Source: Alisma plantago-aquatica
Lineage: Eukaryota; Streptophyta; Magnoliopsida; Alismatales; Alismataceae
Direction of reading: 5' to 3'
DNA length: 64,000 nt
Assembly (NCBI GenBank): GCA_963693085.1
Contig: OY856411.1
Location: forward strand, 1,348,790,050-1,348,854,049
Numbering within the stretch: the first letter of the stretch is position 1; each line of letters begins with the position of its first letter. Below are positions 36,101-47,229 of the stretch, piece by piece. Below the pieces are notes generated by a model. The model was not told where the DNA came from. It saw only the letters and a program-made list of their open reading frames with translations, and did not search any database. The translations under genes were made by a program, and so were the position numbers.

Positions 36101-37644
36101 GGACCTAGAGGTAATAGTTACCTGATAAGAAGTGATAATGTTCAGTGATGAACCAAGGGTTTGAATACCTAGATCTAGAAATGATGATGATGATAATGTT
36201 AAGGGATGAGAAATCCTAGTAATGTGATAAGGGACTGAGATCCCAAGTGTTATGCATCCAATGTGTTCCAAAGATTATGAAAGTACTTGATAAATGTATT
36301 ACACCTTTCTTTGTAGCATCGATTATGATACATGTTTGTAACTTGGTAGATGCTAAAAGATATTGTAATGTACCTAATTAATAAAATGGAACCTTATCAT
36401 GTAGTTTCCCATGCCATAGATCCATTCGGTGTCAGGATTTACTGAATGGAGAAATGAGTTTAACTTGAAGTGCATATTTTTGAATATGTGGGGGTGAAGG
36501 ATGAACATATCCTTACGTCCAGATGGGGATTGATGTGTTATCTCCCCGATGAATACCAGGGTTGTTGTGTGATCGCCCTGATGAAAATGTACTGGGGATT
36601 GATGTGATATCTCCCCAAAGAGAGTGCATGTTGTTGCTGTAGCTCTATAGCGAATATGCCGCTTTACCCCACAAGCTAGTTGTAGTTTGACATGATGTCA
36701 CTGCCAGTGGTCTCGTACTAACCGAGACGGGTGAGGTCTTGGCAGCCAACTCTTCCATTGACCTTGTATGGTATCAATTTTGACTAAACGGTGGTCAATT
36801 GGAGCATGAGTGGTATACCTCATCTCCTCTGGGAATAAGTGTGATTGTAAATATGTAATCAGTCATGTAGCGTATCTGCTTTAGGATCAAATACGGAAAC
36901 ACGGGTTGATGTTACATTACTTTTCTACATCTTAGATTGATAGATGTTATACATGTTCTTCATATTCCTTATAAAGTGAATATATGATCTATAGATCTAC
37001 CATGGATAGTTGAACTGCTTAAACAATGCTATTGCTTTGCAATGCAATTAATCAATGGTTAAACATACTTATTTCCAGAATAGATCCTCTGCTCAATTTT
37101 ATACTGTTTACCTATAATAATAATGTTGTTGGTAGAGAGTTATATCTCTCACTAGGACTTGTGTCTCACCCCGTTGGTCCCAACATTTTTTAGGTGGACG
37201 CAAACGAGGAGGAAGAGACCGTACTGTAAAGGAAGGACAACAACAACATGGACATCAGTAACAACTCAGGTTGAGTGCGCTGTCTGTCATATCTTGTAGA
37301 TAGAAGTCCTATTTTTCGTCTCTGTACTCTTAGGTCCTTGGGAGTTAGTACGTAATGGTTTTATAAATGATCTGAGATTTTGGCTTGTATGCCTCAAGGT
37401 TTTATGTTGCTTTAGTATGTGTTTTGGAAAAGCAACTGGTATATGATATCCTCGAGATGATATGGTATAATGTATGTGCAATGTGAAGCATGATGTATAT
37501 ATTACTTTGGTTCTTTCTATAAAGAGTTTCCTGGTAGTGGATCTCTTTGCAAAATGGTTTGAATTTTTAGTATTTTTTGTTAATCCGCTATTAATGGTTA
37601 TTCTACATAATTACTGGTGGCAGCTCAGTGATCGGTTCGTCACA
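33143..37644 (+). repeat. Tekay-1 LTR3 (3' LTR)
   Basis: 4502 bp from TGTAACATCC to TTCGTCACA, followed by the ACTAG target duplication. It is the only LTR of the three with the segment at about 36835-37215, which includes GTGTCTCACCCCGTTGG. That segment matches Tekay-0 near 3400-3790, so it is ancestral and was lost from LTR1. The TATA box is at 34059-34066 and the 30-bp array at 34835-35575. Telomere-like AACCCTAACCC units near 35850-35890 have one block fewer than in LTR1 and LTR2. Confidence 0.9.
34835..35575 (+). repeat. 30-31-bp CGATATGG minisatellite in LTR3
   Basis: Same two unit subtypes as LTR1 and LTR2, but with a different number and order of units. It has extra units with ATAAAATGATATGGTGAT and ATAAAAAATTATGG near 35250-35295. 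This array has changed independently of the other two. Confidence 0.88.
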
Positions 37645-37649
37645 ACTAG
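37645..37649 (+). repeat. Tekay-1 target-site duplication, right copy
   Basis: ACTAG follows the CACA end of LTR3 and pairs with 14229-14233. Beyond it the SIRE gag reading resumes. Confidence 0.85.
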
Positions 37650-38580
37650 ACTGGTCCCAAGCTGTCTCGTACGCTTTTTCTCCCTTTTCCTTTTTCTTTG
37701 TGGATGACTTCTTTTTTTTCTTCTTTGGGCACTCATTTTTCAAATGGCCCTTCTTTCCACACTCGAAGCACCTGGGAGAATGAAAGTGTGTATACTTCTT
37801 AACATTTACTATTAAGGCGTTCTCTTCATCATCACTGCTTGAATTGTTTCTTTCATGGAGGTTTCCCTTTGATGATGAGGTCTTTGAGGTTGTATTGGGT
37901 GTGAGTTCCTTCCTTCGTCCCCTTTGTTGATCAACTTCAATTCTCTCTTCTTTGTCAAGTGTGACTTTGTGTGTCTCTAGATTCCTATTAGTTGTTCCAT
38001 CTTTAGCTTTGTGAGGTCATTAGCTTCTTCTATAGCGGTGACTTTGGATTTATACTTTGGAGGCAAACACCAAAGAATGTCTGATACCTAGTGATCTTCA
38101 CTTATGTTTACCCAAATAAGTTAGACGACTAATAATATTTGAGAATCTAATATATATTTCAGCAATAGTTTCATTTTTTTCCATGCAAAATAACTCAAAT
38201 TTACATTTTAACATGCCAAGCTTAGTATTTTTAACTTGAACTATTCCTTCATGAGTTATAGACAATTTGTTCCAAATTTCATGGGTTGTTTCACATGCAT
38301 AGATTTTATTAAATTCACTAGGGGATAAAGAGCTATAGAGTATACTTACTACTTTCACATTCAAAGTTTCTTATTTTACCATAGCAACATACCATTCTTC
38401 ATTTTCTTTCTCCAGAGGTGCGTATGGTCTGGTGATTATCTTCCAGAGGTCAAAACTTATCCCTTGAAAGAAGAATTTCATTCTTCTCGTCCAGTACATG
38501 TAGTTTGATCCATCAAACGCTAGTGGCCTGCTCACGTGAGTCCCTTCCAGGTTGAGGTTTCCAAGCACATTTTCCTCCAT
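37650..38580 (-). pseudogene. SIRE element gag
   Basis: Starts at the minus-strand ATG at 38580, 28 bases after the PBS (MEENVLGNLNLEG). It shows the copia Gag core: PLAFDGSNYMYWTRRMKFFF, then in the next frame MLKCKFELFCMEKNETIAEI and IRFSNIISRLTYLGK, the UBN2-type pattern. A basic, serine-rich stretch follows. A CCHC zinc knuckle, CFECGKKGHLKNEC (about 37771-37729), is intact, followed by poly-lysine. The two main frames (38580-38371 and 38364-38098) are separated by a stop and the later part carries further breaks. The Tekay-1 insertion cuts the polyprotein just after the knuckle. Confidence 0.85.
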
Positions 38581-38607
38581 TTTTCAAGACTAGTTATGGA
38601 TCCTTGA

Positions 38608-38625
38608 AGTCCTACTCTGATACCA
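38608..38625 (-). other. Primer-binding site of SIRE element
   Basis: On the minus strand TGGTATCAGAGTAGGACT, complementary to initiator tRNA-Met, two bases inside the 5' LTR end. Confidence 0.85.
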
Positions 38626-38627
38626 AC

Positions 38628-40115
38628 TGAAAATGATCTATAGGGAGTGAATGGAGCCTTATAAAAAATAAAGTAAAAATGGAATAATAAAGGCAAGCAA
38701 CCAAAATGGAAACAAGATTTAGAGTGCTTCCGTTTGAGAAGTTAGTCCACTACCTAGTTGTTTCCAACTAGGATTTTGCAACAAATAATTTTATTAACTT
38801 ATTTGTTAGGATAAATTACAAAAGTACTTGTTGCGAATAAATCCTCTTCTTTACCAACCACAGAAGATCACCACACAAACCTCTTCTTTAACAGACAAAG
38901 AAAGAGTACCACACCAACCTCTTCTTTAACGGACAATAGAAGAGCACCAATCTCCTCTTCTTTGATGTCCAGGGAAGATCACCCATGTAAAGACTCCTTC
39001 TTTACCTGTGAGATTCTGGACAACCTCCTCTCTTTGGAGTAGTCCCACCGTAGTTCACAAATAGAGAAAGAAGATTGGAGAAAAGAGAACACCAATATAG
39101 CTCACAATGTCTTAGATCAAGCCTATGGACCAATGCCACTATGCATTAGGCAATGATGGATGGTGGTATTAGAGAGCTATGAGTAGAACATGAATTTGGC
39201 AACTGTAAAATTTTGCAAATGGATTGCTATAGCTCAAGATTGCTCAACTATTTCTCAACTCTTGTATCTCAAGTGTGCAAGTTGTGTGTGGGGTGTCCTA
39301 GGTCCACTTCTATTTATAGGTTTGGGTTACAAGTGACTAGGGTACCTTAGGAAAGTGTCTAGAGGATTCTTGGATGAGAGATAGCTGTTATAGTTGGATC
39401 AAGTTAGTTGCAATGGCTAATTTAGTCATTTCTAGAAATTTCAATCCAGAACCCAACTCAGTCGACAAGTTTCTCGACCAGATATGTCTCGATCAACTAT
39501 TTGTTCGACCGAATATAGTTCGAGTGCACAAGTTATCTCTAACATCTAGTTGTGATTCAAACTTTGTTGGTCAACTAGTTTAACCGTTTACTGCCGATCG
39601 ATAATATTTTTGACCGGATGTGACTCGGTTCACAAACTGTTGACAGGAATGACTCAGAGTAAGTATATTATATCCATTCTTCCAGTACACTAAGTATTTG
39701 ACTGAGGTGATTGTCAATCAACAATTTTCTTGACCGAGTGTGTCCATATTGATGACTTTCTTGACTGAATAAGTCCCTATAAATTGGTTTGCAAATTTTT
39801 GGAAAACCTATCTAATGATTTTTCTAATGTGACCAACCTGTCCTAGACACTTAGTTTATACATATGAATATGTTTGGGATAGGTGGGGTTGGTCCATAGC
39901 TTGATTTTACATGAGTTCAAAATTCCTATATATTTGTATTACAAATTAGCACATATAAACAATAATTTAAGCAATTGAAGTTCCAATCTTGATCAATCTT
40001 TCTCAAGATGTACTTGGTACCTGAAACACTTAGATTTCATGTTAAATCTTCAAATAATAAATGTTTGTCATCATCAAAAGATAGGATGTGCTAATGTCCA
40101 ATTTGGCCTACAACA
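38628..40115 (-). repeat. SIRE element 5' LTR
   Basis: 1488 bp, matching 9099-10582. On the minus strand it starts TGTTGTAGGCC at 40115 and ends TTTTCA at 38628 before the PBS. The TATAAATAG box is at 39310-39318. TCGAC/GTCGA-type inverted motifs cluster between about 39455 and 39770, as in the other LTR. Confidence 0.85.
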
Positions 40116-40516
40116 CTGAGGAGGAGTTGTTGTGATGGACCTTATATAAAGTTGTTTAGATGTTTAGTGTGTCTTAGAGTCATCTTTTTACTCTCAGGTC
40201 CATGTGGGAAAGTTTGTATATGATGTTTAAATGGACTCGAGCTTTTGGTAGCATTTTGGTGCTTGTACATGTGGTATATGTGAATAACGTTCTTCTGTGT
40301 ATACATGTTGTGTCTAAGGCTACTGGATGAAATATGTAAATACTTAGTATGGTATATGCCTTTATGCAGGTTGTTGGACTTATATGTAAATGTTCACAAA
40401 CATGTTGGTGATTTTTAATTTGGTTTTAATTATCCCCTTAATTTTCTATGTGGTTAATTGGTTATCGGACATGTTTTGGTTTTGAGTAATATCGTTTAGT
40501 GTATCTAGATCTTGCA
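40116..40516 (+). repeat. Tekay-2 5' LTR, right end
   Basis: This resumes Tekay LTR sequence after the SIRE insertion. ACTCTCAGGTCCATGTGGG and the downstream AATTTGGTTTTAATT block match LTR1 positions near 18040 and 18270. It ends TTGCA two bases before the PBS. Confidence 0.75.
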
Positions 40517-40518
40517 AT

Positions 40519-40531
40519 TGGTATCAAATCT
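40519..40531 (+). other. Primer-binding site of Tekay-2
   Basis: TGGTATCAAATCT, a tRNA-Met PBS with two changes from the Tekay-1 site. The next bases (TATGGTTCACTGATTCTAC) match the sequence after the Tekay-1 PBS. Confidence 0.8.
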
Positions 40532-43500
40532 TATGGTTCACTGATTCTACAGGGACACTAGGAAACAAGATTAGGATTTATGACTAGGTGATGGACATGA
40601 CATGAACCTAATGCATACTGCTTGAACTCAATATGTGGATGCCTTGGCCAGGCTATTGAAGAAAAGCCAAGTGTGGAACTCTTTGATCGTTATCTCTCTA
40701 ATTACTCTAATCAAGTAGTCGGTTGGAAACAATCTAAAGAGCATAATAAATAAGAAGTCATGATGAAATTATCTTAATCTTACCCTGAAGAAATATGTAA
40801 ATCATATCATAATCCATAAGATCTTGAATGTTTCGTGATTAAAGAGAAATATATGATGCCATGAAACCTAAATCTGAATACAAATAAGATAAAAAAGAGT
40901 TCCTAAAACTGTGATTATAAAAGATAATGAAGTAAAAGACAGATAAATATATGTTAAAATGACTCAAGGAGAAAAATTCACACTAGAAGACGAGAACTCC
41001 AACGATAAAAATGATATGAGATTATAAATAAGAACAATGATAGATGAACAAGGTGAAACCTGAGTAAATCTCAGACCAATTTATATGTGTAATAAGGTGT
41101 TAATGTAAAATTATCATGACACATGAAAGAAACTAAAGGGAGATTATCATTGTTAAATGAAGAAAATGTGAAATATGATTAGTTACCCCTTGATAAGTAA
41201 ATGATAAAATAAGATAACTCAATAGGACACGCACAAGAATGATAAATCATCAAAAAAATAGAGCAATGACGTATGATAATCATGATAATTCCTATGTTGA
41301 TGGCAAGGAACCCAAATGAAAAAGAAAATGATACATAAAAAGGTGTAGCTTGCATGATATTGGTAGGACCAATAATCCCCTTGCTAGTAACCCCTTGAAT
41401 AGTGATGTTGTGTTGTGAGAGATGTGTTTTCTTTTACGTCCTTTTTTTCTGAGAAGCCTTTCAAGTGGATCTTATGCCACTTGGTATGTGTGGATTTGAT
41501 GTAATCCTAGGGGTGGATATCATGGCATGACATGTGGATGTTTTGGATTATAGTTCCAAGATCATGACGTTTTGTGATGGGGACACCTTTTGAGTCTTGC
41601 AAAGAGCTAGGAAGATTCATCCTATCTATTTTGGGTTGTCTATGATGATTGAAAAGTTGTTAAGACAAGAGTGTGAGTTCTTCTTAGCACATGTAGTGGA
41701 TACCAAGGTGATAAGTCCAAGAATCCAGGGTGTGGCAAAGGTACATGAGTCAAAGGTATTTTCTAGATGAGTTTCTTGGCATTCTTTTCTCCTAGAGAGA
41801 GAGTTTGATATTGAGATCCTCCAAGTGTTTTTCGATAAGAAGAAGTATGGTTCTATGATGCTATGCATGGATTTTCAACCAGTTGAATGAGATCACCTTG
41901 AAGAATGAGTACTTGTTGTTGAGGCTAGATGAATTTATGATCAACAGAGAGATGCTATAGTGTTTCCCCAAGATATACTTGAAGTTGGGATATCATCAGA
42001 CAAGAATCAAGGAAGATGACATAAGACATGTGATCACTATGAGTTCATGGTTGTGTCGTTTGGACTAACCAACACATCAACAACATTGGACTTGATGAAC
42101 ATGGTGTTTTAGATTGTATCCTTATTAGTTATGGTAGTGGTTGTGAATGATATCTTGAGGTAACTCCCAAGATAGTCAACAACATGGAAAGCATCTTTGT
42201 TAAGAATTGGAGTTGGTGAGGCAACACCAGTTGTACACCAAGTCCAGTAGGTATAAGTTTTGACCGATCAAGGTGTCTTTTCCAGGACATGATATGTCTG
42301 CAAAAGGTGTTGATATAGATCCATTAAGGAGAAGACAATGCTAGAGTAGGAAAGATTCAAATACACCGAATGAGATTCAAAGCTTCCTAGGTCTAATTGA
42401 CTAGGAGGGATGTTCCTTTTGTTTGGGATGATAGGTATCAACATTCTATTCGGTTGCTATAGTAGAAGACAAATGCTTTAGTGTGAGTGTTACCAAGACT
42501 AAGGAGAAGGTTACATCATCTTCTGAGATGCTTCAAAGAATGACTTGGGATGTGTGTGAATGCATGACAAAAATATGATTTCTTTTTATTCATGACAATA
42601 AGAGAGACAAGGGAAATATCCAACCCATGACATGGAGTTACCCATTGTAGTGCTAGCCCTGAAGATTTGAGGACATTGTTAAAATAAGCGCTAAACATGA
42701 GATAAAGATGATGTATGGAGCTTGTCAAGGACTATGACCGTACGATAGACCATCATTCATGATAGGAGGATGTGAAAGTTGATGCACTAAACTGGAAGTC
42801 ATCTTAGTCAACAAGTACAGACAAGGTGTAGTTATGATCTTTTATGTATTATCAAATGGGACATGCTAGCATTGCTTCAACAAAAGGAAGTACAATTGGA
42901 AGTATCTCTATTGGAAGGATTGTTGACACAACTATAAGACAAGCCAACACTGCTACAACAAGTCAGAGAAATACAAATAGATGATACCATGATGCATGAT
43001 ATCATATCAGAGTAGCACGACAGGAAGCATGACGGCTTCCATGGGTTAGGTGGTAGGACAATATGCATCCACCACCAAACAAAGGTTCTATAAACTGATG
43101 ATTTAAGTGAGATAGTAACTGAGGAGACTCATTTTTCTATACATACTATGTATCCAGTAATAGACATATGATTATTTGAAGACCATGCAATGACAGTCAA
43201 GTGTAAAACATGATATGGCACATGTATTGTCAGGTTTACATTTGTCAGCAAGCCAAGGAGAAACATTAGAATCCTACAAGGATACAATGGAAGTTTACAC
43301 AACCTTAGACATATAGACAGTTGGAAAGGACCATGTAGATGATTGGAGAATCTTTTAATAACATATGTCCTATAGTTCTTGGAAGATAAAGGATGTCCAC
43401 CTGAGTTCGATCGAGTTTGCTTAACAGCAACAATCACCAGAGAAGAATAGACATGACACCTTGTGAAACTGCATATGGTACGAAATACAAGACACTCTTT

Positions 43501-43960
43501 GTTTGGTAAAAAGCAAGCAAAAGTATAATATTTTGAATGATGTGTTAGTATAATAGAATATAGTGAAGTTCATAGCAATTTAGCAATAGTTGAAAGCAAC
43601 TCAAGACAAGCAGGAACCATATGTTGATAACCATCGGTGTGAAGCTAGAGTTACAAGTTAGAGTTACCACTAGAGTGGCACAAATTTGTATATAAATTTT
43701 TATGATCCATGTTGAGTAAGTGTCACCTTGGTACATGACAAGTATTACAAATAACATGGGTGGAGTTGATGAGGATGTTCTTATATGAGGGATTATGTGT
43801 TAATCCTAGATACCACATATAAGAGTTGAGGGAGAAGGATGTATCCTTACTAAAGGCATTGTGACATCACCATGGGATGGATGAAACCATGTGGAAGTTA
43901 GGGAATAAGATGTATAGGAGGTACCTATCCTTGTTTGTTTTGGATTTTGGTGAAATCCCT
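40532..43960 (+). pseudogene. Tekay-2 gag-pol, heavily decayed
   Basis: Gag (40600-41380) is almost unreadable. Recognisable pieces follow. A protease end at 41450-41560 has QVDLMPLG-like and GFDVILGVD residues. RT is at 41860-42420, where the expected YxDD region reads VVVNDIL, so the first catalytic Asp is Asn (42145), and the end has VPFVWDD. RNase H is at 42510-42680 (DASKNDLGC...YPTHDMEL). Integrase traces lie at 43120-43480. The chromodomain-like end is at 43828-43950 (WKLGNKMYRRYLSLF). There are dozens of stops and frameshifts. Minus-strand open frames in this region are chance. This is the most eroded coding region in the window. Confidence 0.75.
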
Positions 43961-43976
43961 GTTAGGGTTTTATGGT

Positions 43977-45337
43977 TGTAAGACCCTTGACCTTGCTATG
44001 TGTTTGAGCATGCTTTCTTACCTTATTATATGCTTAAAAACTTAATAAAACCCTAAGACATTCTTTTATATCACATGATAAAGCTAAGTTTCAAGTTTGG
44101 TCCAGTTTGGACATTGTTTGCATAAGTTTTGCAATTTATGTGCTTATAAGGGCTTTTATGCAATTTTCCATTATCTAGGGGTTTTAATGTAATTTGTTGC
44201 ATGTAAGTTTTTCCTTATAAGTTTTCATATCATGTTGGTAGTTGTACCTTTTGGATATTATTTGCACCACTGGTTGATAGGTGTCATCTACCTTAGGGTT
44301 GGAATCTAGGGTTCCTCACCTAGATGCCCTAACTTGATGGTTTGCCCTTGTGTGTTGGGATCCGATGGTCCACCTTGGAGTGGTGGGATCCGATGGTGGT
44401 CTCTTGGTGTTTGAGATTCAATTTTTTTTCTTTGAGGCACCCAAGTTTGATGGTTTTCCTTGTGTGAAAACACAATCGATGGTGGTATTAGGGTTTGCTT
44501 TGGTGGCCTCGTGAAGGCATGATCCTATGGACCACCTATTGTTGACAAATGATGGTCCTTCTGGTCTTGACATCTGGTGGTCCCCATAGCTTCAAGAAAT
44601 TATGGTTGACCTAGTTTTGACCTTTGGAAACATGACATGTATGGCTTGACACCTCTACCTTCTCTTCTCTCTCACACTAAGCTTTATATACCTCTCTCCT
44701 TCCAAGCAGACAAGCTCTTTACACACCTCCATCACCCTTAACTGTTCCTTTCTATTTGGATGTTCGTCCCTCTTGTTTGGTAGAGAAGAAGGAGCTCAAG
44801 GAGGAAGAAGCTTGGCTGATCTTTCTTGCATGTGCATCTAGAGTTTGCATCTACCCTCTCTTGGGTCGTGTGGACCTTCCCTACCTTGTTTCTTGACCTA
44901 AGTAAGTAAGATCTCCTTCTTTTCTTGGTTTTTCTTTCTATCCCACCTCCTTCTCTCTTCCTTCTTGGTTGGATCCATGGTTTTCTTGGTGGAGCATGTG
45001 CTAGAGGTTGAATAACATCTTCTCTCTTCTTCTTTGACCTAGGGTTTTGCTTGTTCCTGGAGAAATGAGATAGCTTGGGTGTATGGAGTGCTCAAGATTG
45101 GGTTTCTTCTCTCTCTTTTCAAGCTACTTTGATGCTTGGACCTTCATCTTCTTATTTGAATCAAGTTATATAACCTTATTCATGATTTTTGCTTACTCTT
45201 AGCTTGCTATGCATATATCTTGCTCTAAAAACGTGATAACAAGTAAAAGGATTGAATCTTTGACTAGGGTTTGAGCATATGTGGTAGTTATTGAGTAGAT
45301 AACCTTCCTTGTTGTGTCCCTTAACCTTGTGCATGTT
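43977..45337 (+). repeat. Tekay-2 3' LTR, truncated by Athila insertion
   Basis: It starts TGTAAGACCC after a GTTAGGGTTTTATGGT tract. A TTTATATA box lies near 44683-44690, and a GATCCGATGG cluster near 44355-44400. It matches the 5' LTR from 44780 onward (AGAAGAAGGAGCTC...). It breaks off at CTTGTGCATGTT, where the 5' LTR continues at 5180. Confidence 0.8.
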
Positions 45338-46824
45338 TGATGCAGCAGATAATTTTCATTTTCATATGCTATTTATTATTGATTTATGTGCACTTGTTGT
45401 TCATTTTCATATTAATTCGTGCATTATTATTGATTTTTGTGACACTTAATTGAATTAAATAAATGTATTTTTAATGTTCCAATTAGATTCATGATTATTT
45501 AGGAACTTTTGTTTGATTTTGTGAATTTTAGTTGAATCTACATGAGACTACAAAGCTTGGAACTACAAACTTTATTGTCGGTGGTACCGACACTTGCTCA
45601 GATAGGAACTTGAAGAATTGAGAAGACTCAGTAGTACTGACCAAAGAAGTCGATATACTGACAACCTTAAAGGGAGGACTCCAAATTTCTCAAGAAATCT
45701 CGATACTACCAAAATCAACTTGGTAGTACTGATGGAACCATAGGCGGCCGCAACTATTGAAGGTGTCGGTAGTACCGACACCCAGTTGGTAGTACCGACA
45801 CGGTGGGATCAAGTAGATCTAAAAGTCACATTTAATCCAACAATTGGAAATTAATGACATCCTAAGTCACTTCTATGAGTTAGGGTGATTTTGTCCAAAC
45901 CTAATTATCTCATTCTATTCTGTTAGCCGGCAGCCGAGAGCAAGGAGAGGAGAAAGTAGAGAAGAAGGTCACATTCTGGGAGATTCAGGCACCTCTAGTG
46001 GATGGATTTGTAGCCGGAAGGTAGCAAATCATCACATTTGTTAGAGGGGATCAACCATACCATCTTCATGGATTATTTTAGTTCTCTAATGTTCCCCACG
46101 TTTTTCTTCTTCTCTCTCTTGTATTTGGCAATGGAAACCATGCGGGGCTTAGCCCCTTATTCTTTAGGACCCGGGAGTAGCCCAGTTATGCATTATAATT
46201 GACTTTTATGCATTAATATACATGTTTCTCTTAATTTCTGGACATAATTCTATGAAAATATAATGAACTATCCATGCTTGATCATTATAGGTAGTTAATT
46301 AGACCATTAATTGCTTTGAAAGAGGGATTAGGGATTGGAAAATCATAGAATTACATGTTTTATATCGCACCTTGAGAAAGGAGGCTTATGAATGTGAAGA
46401 GATTACCCAGAGTTTTTAGTAAAGCACTTAACTAATAACACAATTACTATGAGAGTGGAATTGGTATTAGGTTAGGTAGTGAATTACACTATGACAATGG
46501 CTAATTCTTGCTACAGGTCTCTTTGTCCAACAATAGGAGAGATAATTATTAATGATATGATGTTAATTGCAATGTTAGCCATGGTGAAACCATAATCCTA
46601 AGAAATTCACTCCATTTGAGATCAAACAACTAGTAATCTTAGATTTATTTTCTTCATCTTCGATAATTAAACCTTCAATCAAAGTTTTCATCAACCTAGT
46701 TGATCACATTACAGTTAGTAGTAGTCTCTGGAGAACATTTACCTCAGTTTGACATACAGGCCTCTTAAGGCCTATATTACATTGATACATATACTTGTAT
46801 TTAACTTGTAGTTTGCACGTATCA
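45338..46824 (+). repeat. Athila-type 5' LTR
   Basis: 1487 bp from TGATGCAGCAG to GCACGTATCA. The start is fixed by loss of Tekay-2 LTR similarity after GCATGTT. The end is fixed by the PBS. It contains a cluster of inverted-repeat motifs of the form GTCGGTAGTACCGAC at 45577-45802. The second LTR is outside the window, so the left edge is supported by only one junction. Confidence 0.7.
45577..45802 (+). repeat. GGTAGTACC inverted-repeat cluster in Athila LTR
   Basis: Full copies GTCGGTGGTACCGAC (45577) and GTCGGTAGTACCGAC (near 45765) have complementary GTCGGT/ACCGAC arms. Partial copies lie near 45626, 45640, 45708, 45720 and 45786. They sit in an otherwise AT-rich LTR. Confidence 0.7.
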
Positions 46825-46828
46825 AGTT

Positions 46829-46850
46829 TTTAGTGCCATTTCTGGGGAAG
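46829..46850 (+). other. Primer-binding site region of Athila element
   Basis: TTTTAGTGCCATTTCTGGGG follows the LTR end. It resembles the TGGCGCCGTTGCCGGGG signature of Athila/Tat elements with several C-to-T-like changes. Confidence 0.6.
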
Positions 46851-47229
46851 CGGCAACTCCAACACTACGAGTGTTGTGATCGACCACTACCTTTATTTTC
46901 TTTTTATTATTTCTAAGTTGAAATTCAAATATCAATTATTTAATCATTACTATCTATTGTCACATTGGGCTCAACTATTTTAGGTACTAGTGTATGGTGC
47001 AAACAAGAAGCAGCAATTACAGAGCCTCATCGCCATAGAGTGCCTTTCAAGAGGATTTTTTATGTAGAGTACAGGAATACAGTGGTTTCGTGCCAAGGTT
47101 GATTCGAATCCCACCACCTGAGACATCATCACTCGAGACTCCAATGCCTCCACCAAAGGAACTAGAACCAATTTAGATGGTGGGCCCAAGAGAAGAACAT
47201 ACTATCTAGGAGAAGATCAAGGCATCTTC

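Larger units (their letters stand above)
14234..37644 (+). mobile_element. Tekay-1: tandem chromovirus, LTR-INT-LTR-INT-LTR
   Basis: Three LTRs (14234-18360, 23696-27788, 33143-37644) and two internal regions (18361-23695, 27789-33142) share one orientation and one 5-bp target duplication, ACTAG. Each internal region starts with a tRNA-Met PBS (TGGTATCAAAGCC), encodes gag, protease, RT, RNase H, integrase and a chromodomain-like end, and finishes with a purine-rich tract. That arrangement is Tekay/Del chromovirus. The middle LTR is a mosaic of the outer two, and both internal regions share lesions and a MITE. The copy number is therefore best explained by unequal LTR recombination after insertion. 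It splits the SIRE element just after its gag zinc knuckle. Confidence 0.9.
9099..40115 (-). mobile_element. SIRE-type Ty1/copia element interrupted by Tekay-1
   Basis: The minus-strand order is 5' LTR (40115-38628), PBS, gag, [Tekay-1 insertion 14234-37644], coiled-coil region, protease, integrase, truncated RT, polypurine region and 3' LTR (10582-9099). The LTRs are 1488 and 1484 bp and start TGTTG on the minus strand. SIRE affinity rests on the coiled-coil extension after the gag zinc knuckle, the GATGATGACAAAAGGGGG polypurine-like tracts before the 3' LTR and an LTR start rich in the same GATGACAAA sequence. No matching 5-bp target duplication could be read (GCAAC left, CTGAG right). Confidence 0.85.
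4610..45337 (+). mobile_element. Tekay-2: Tekay-type Ty3/gypsy element, nested and decayed
   Basis: The parts read in order as 5' LTR (4610-9098, resuming 40116-40516), PBS (40519), degenerate gag-pol (40532-43960) and 3' LTR (43977-45337). The 5' and 3' LTRs match over blocks such as 4620-4760 versus 44780-44920 and 5040-5180 versus 45170-45335. The lineage rests on the initiator tRNA-Met PBS, the protease-RT-RNase H-integrase order and a chromodomain-like end of pol. It is the oldest host in this nest: a LINE, a SIRE element and an Athila element all sit inside its LTRs. Its internal region is about 3.4 kb, against 5.3 kb in Tekay-1, so parts have been deleted. Confidence 0.75.

Noticed and set aside
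9099..40115. A 5-bp target duplication for the SIRE element
   Set aside because: Flanks read GCAAC and CTGAG with the chosen ends; no shift of one or two bases makes a convincing pair.
42516..43757. Minus-strand open frames in Tekay-2 pol
   Set aside because: The plus strand here aligns with RNase H and integrase; the reverse frames are chance.
45744..45751. GCGGCCGC in AT-rich DNA as a cloning artefact
   Set aside because: It is embedded without a break in the Athila LTR between its inverted repeats, with no vector-like sequence around it.
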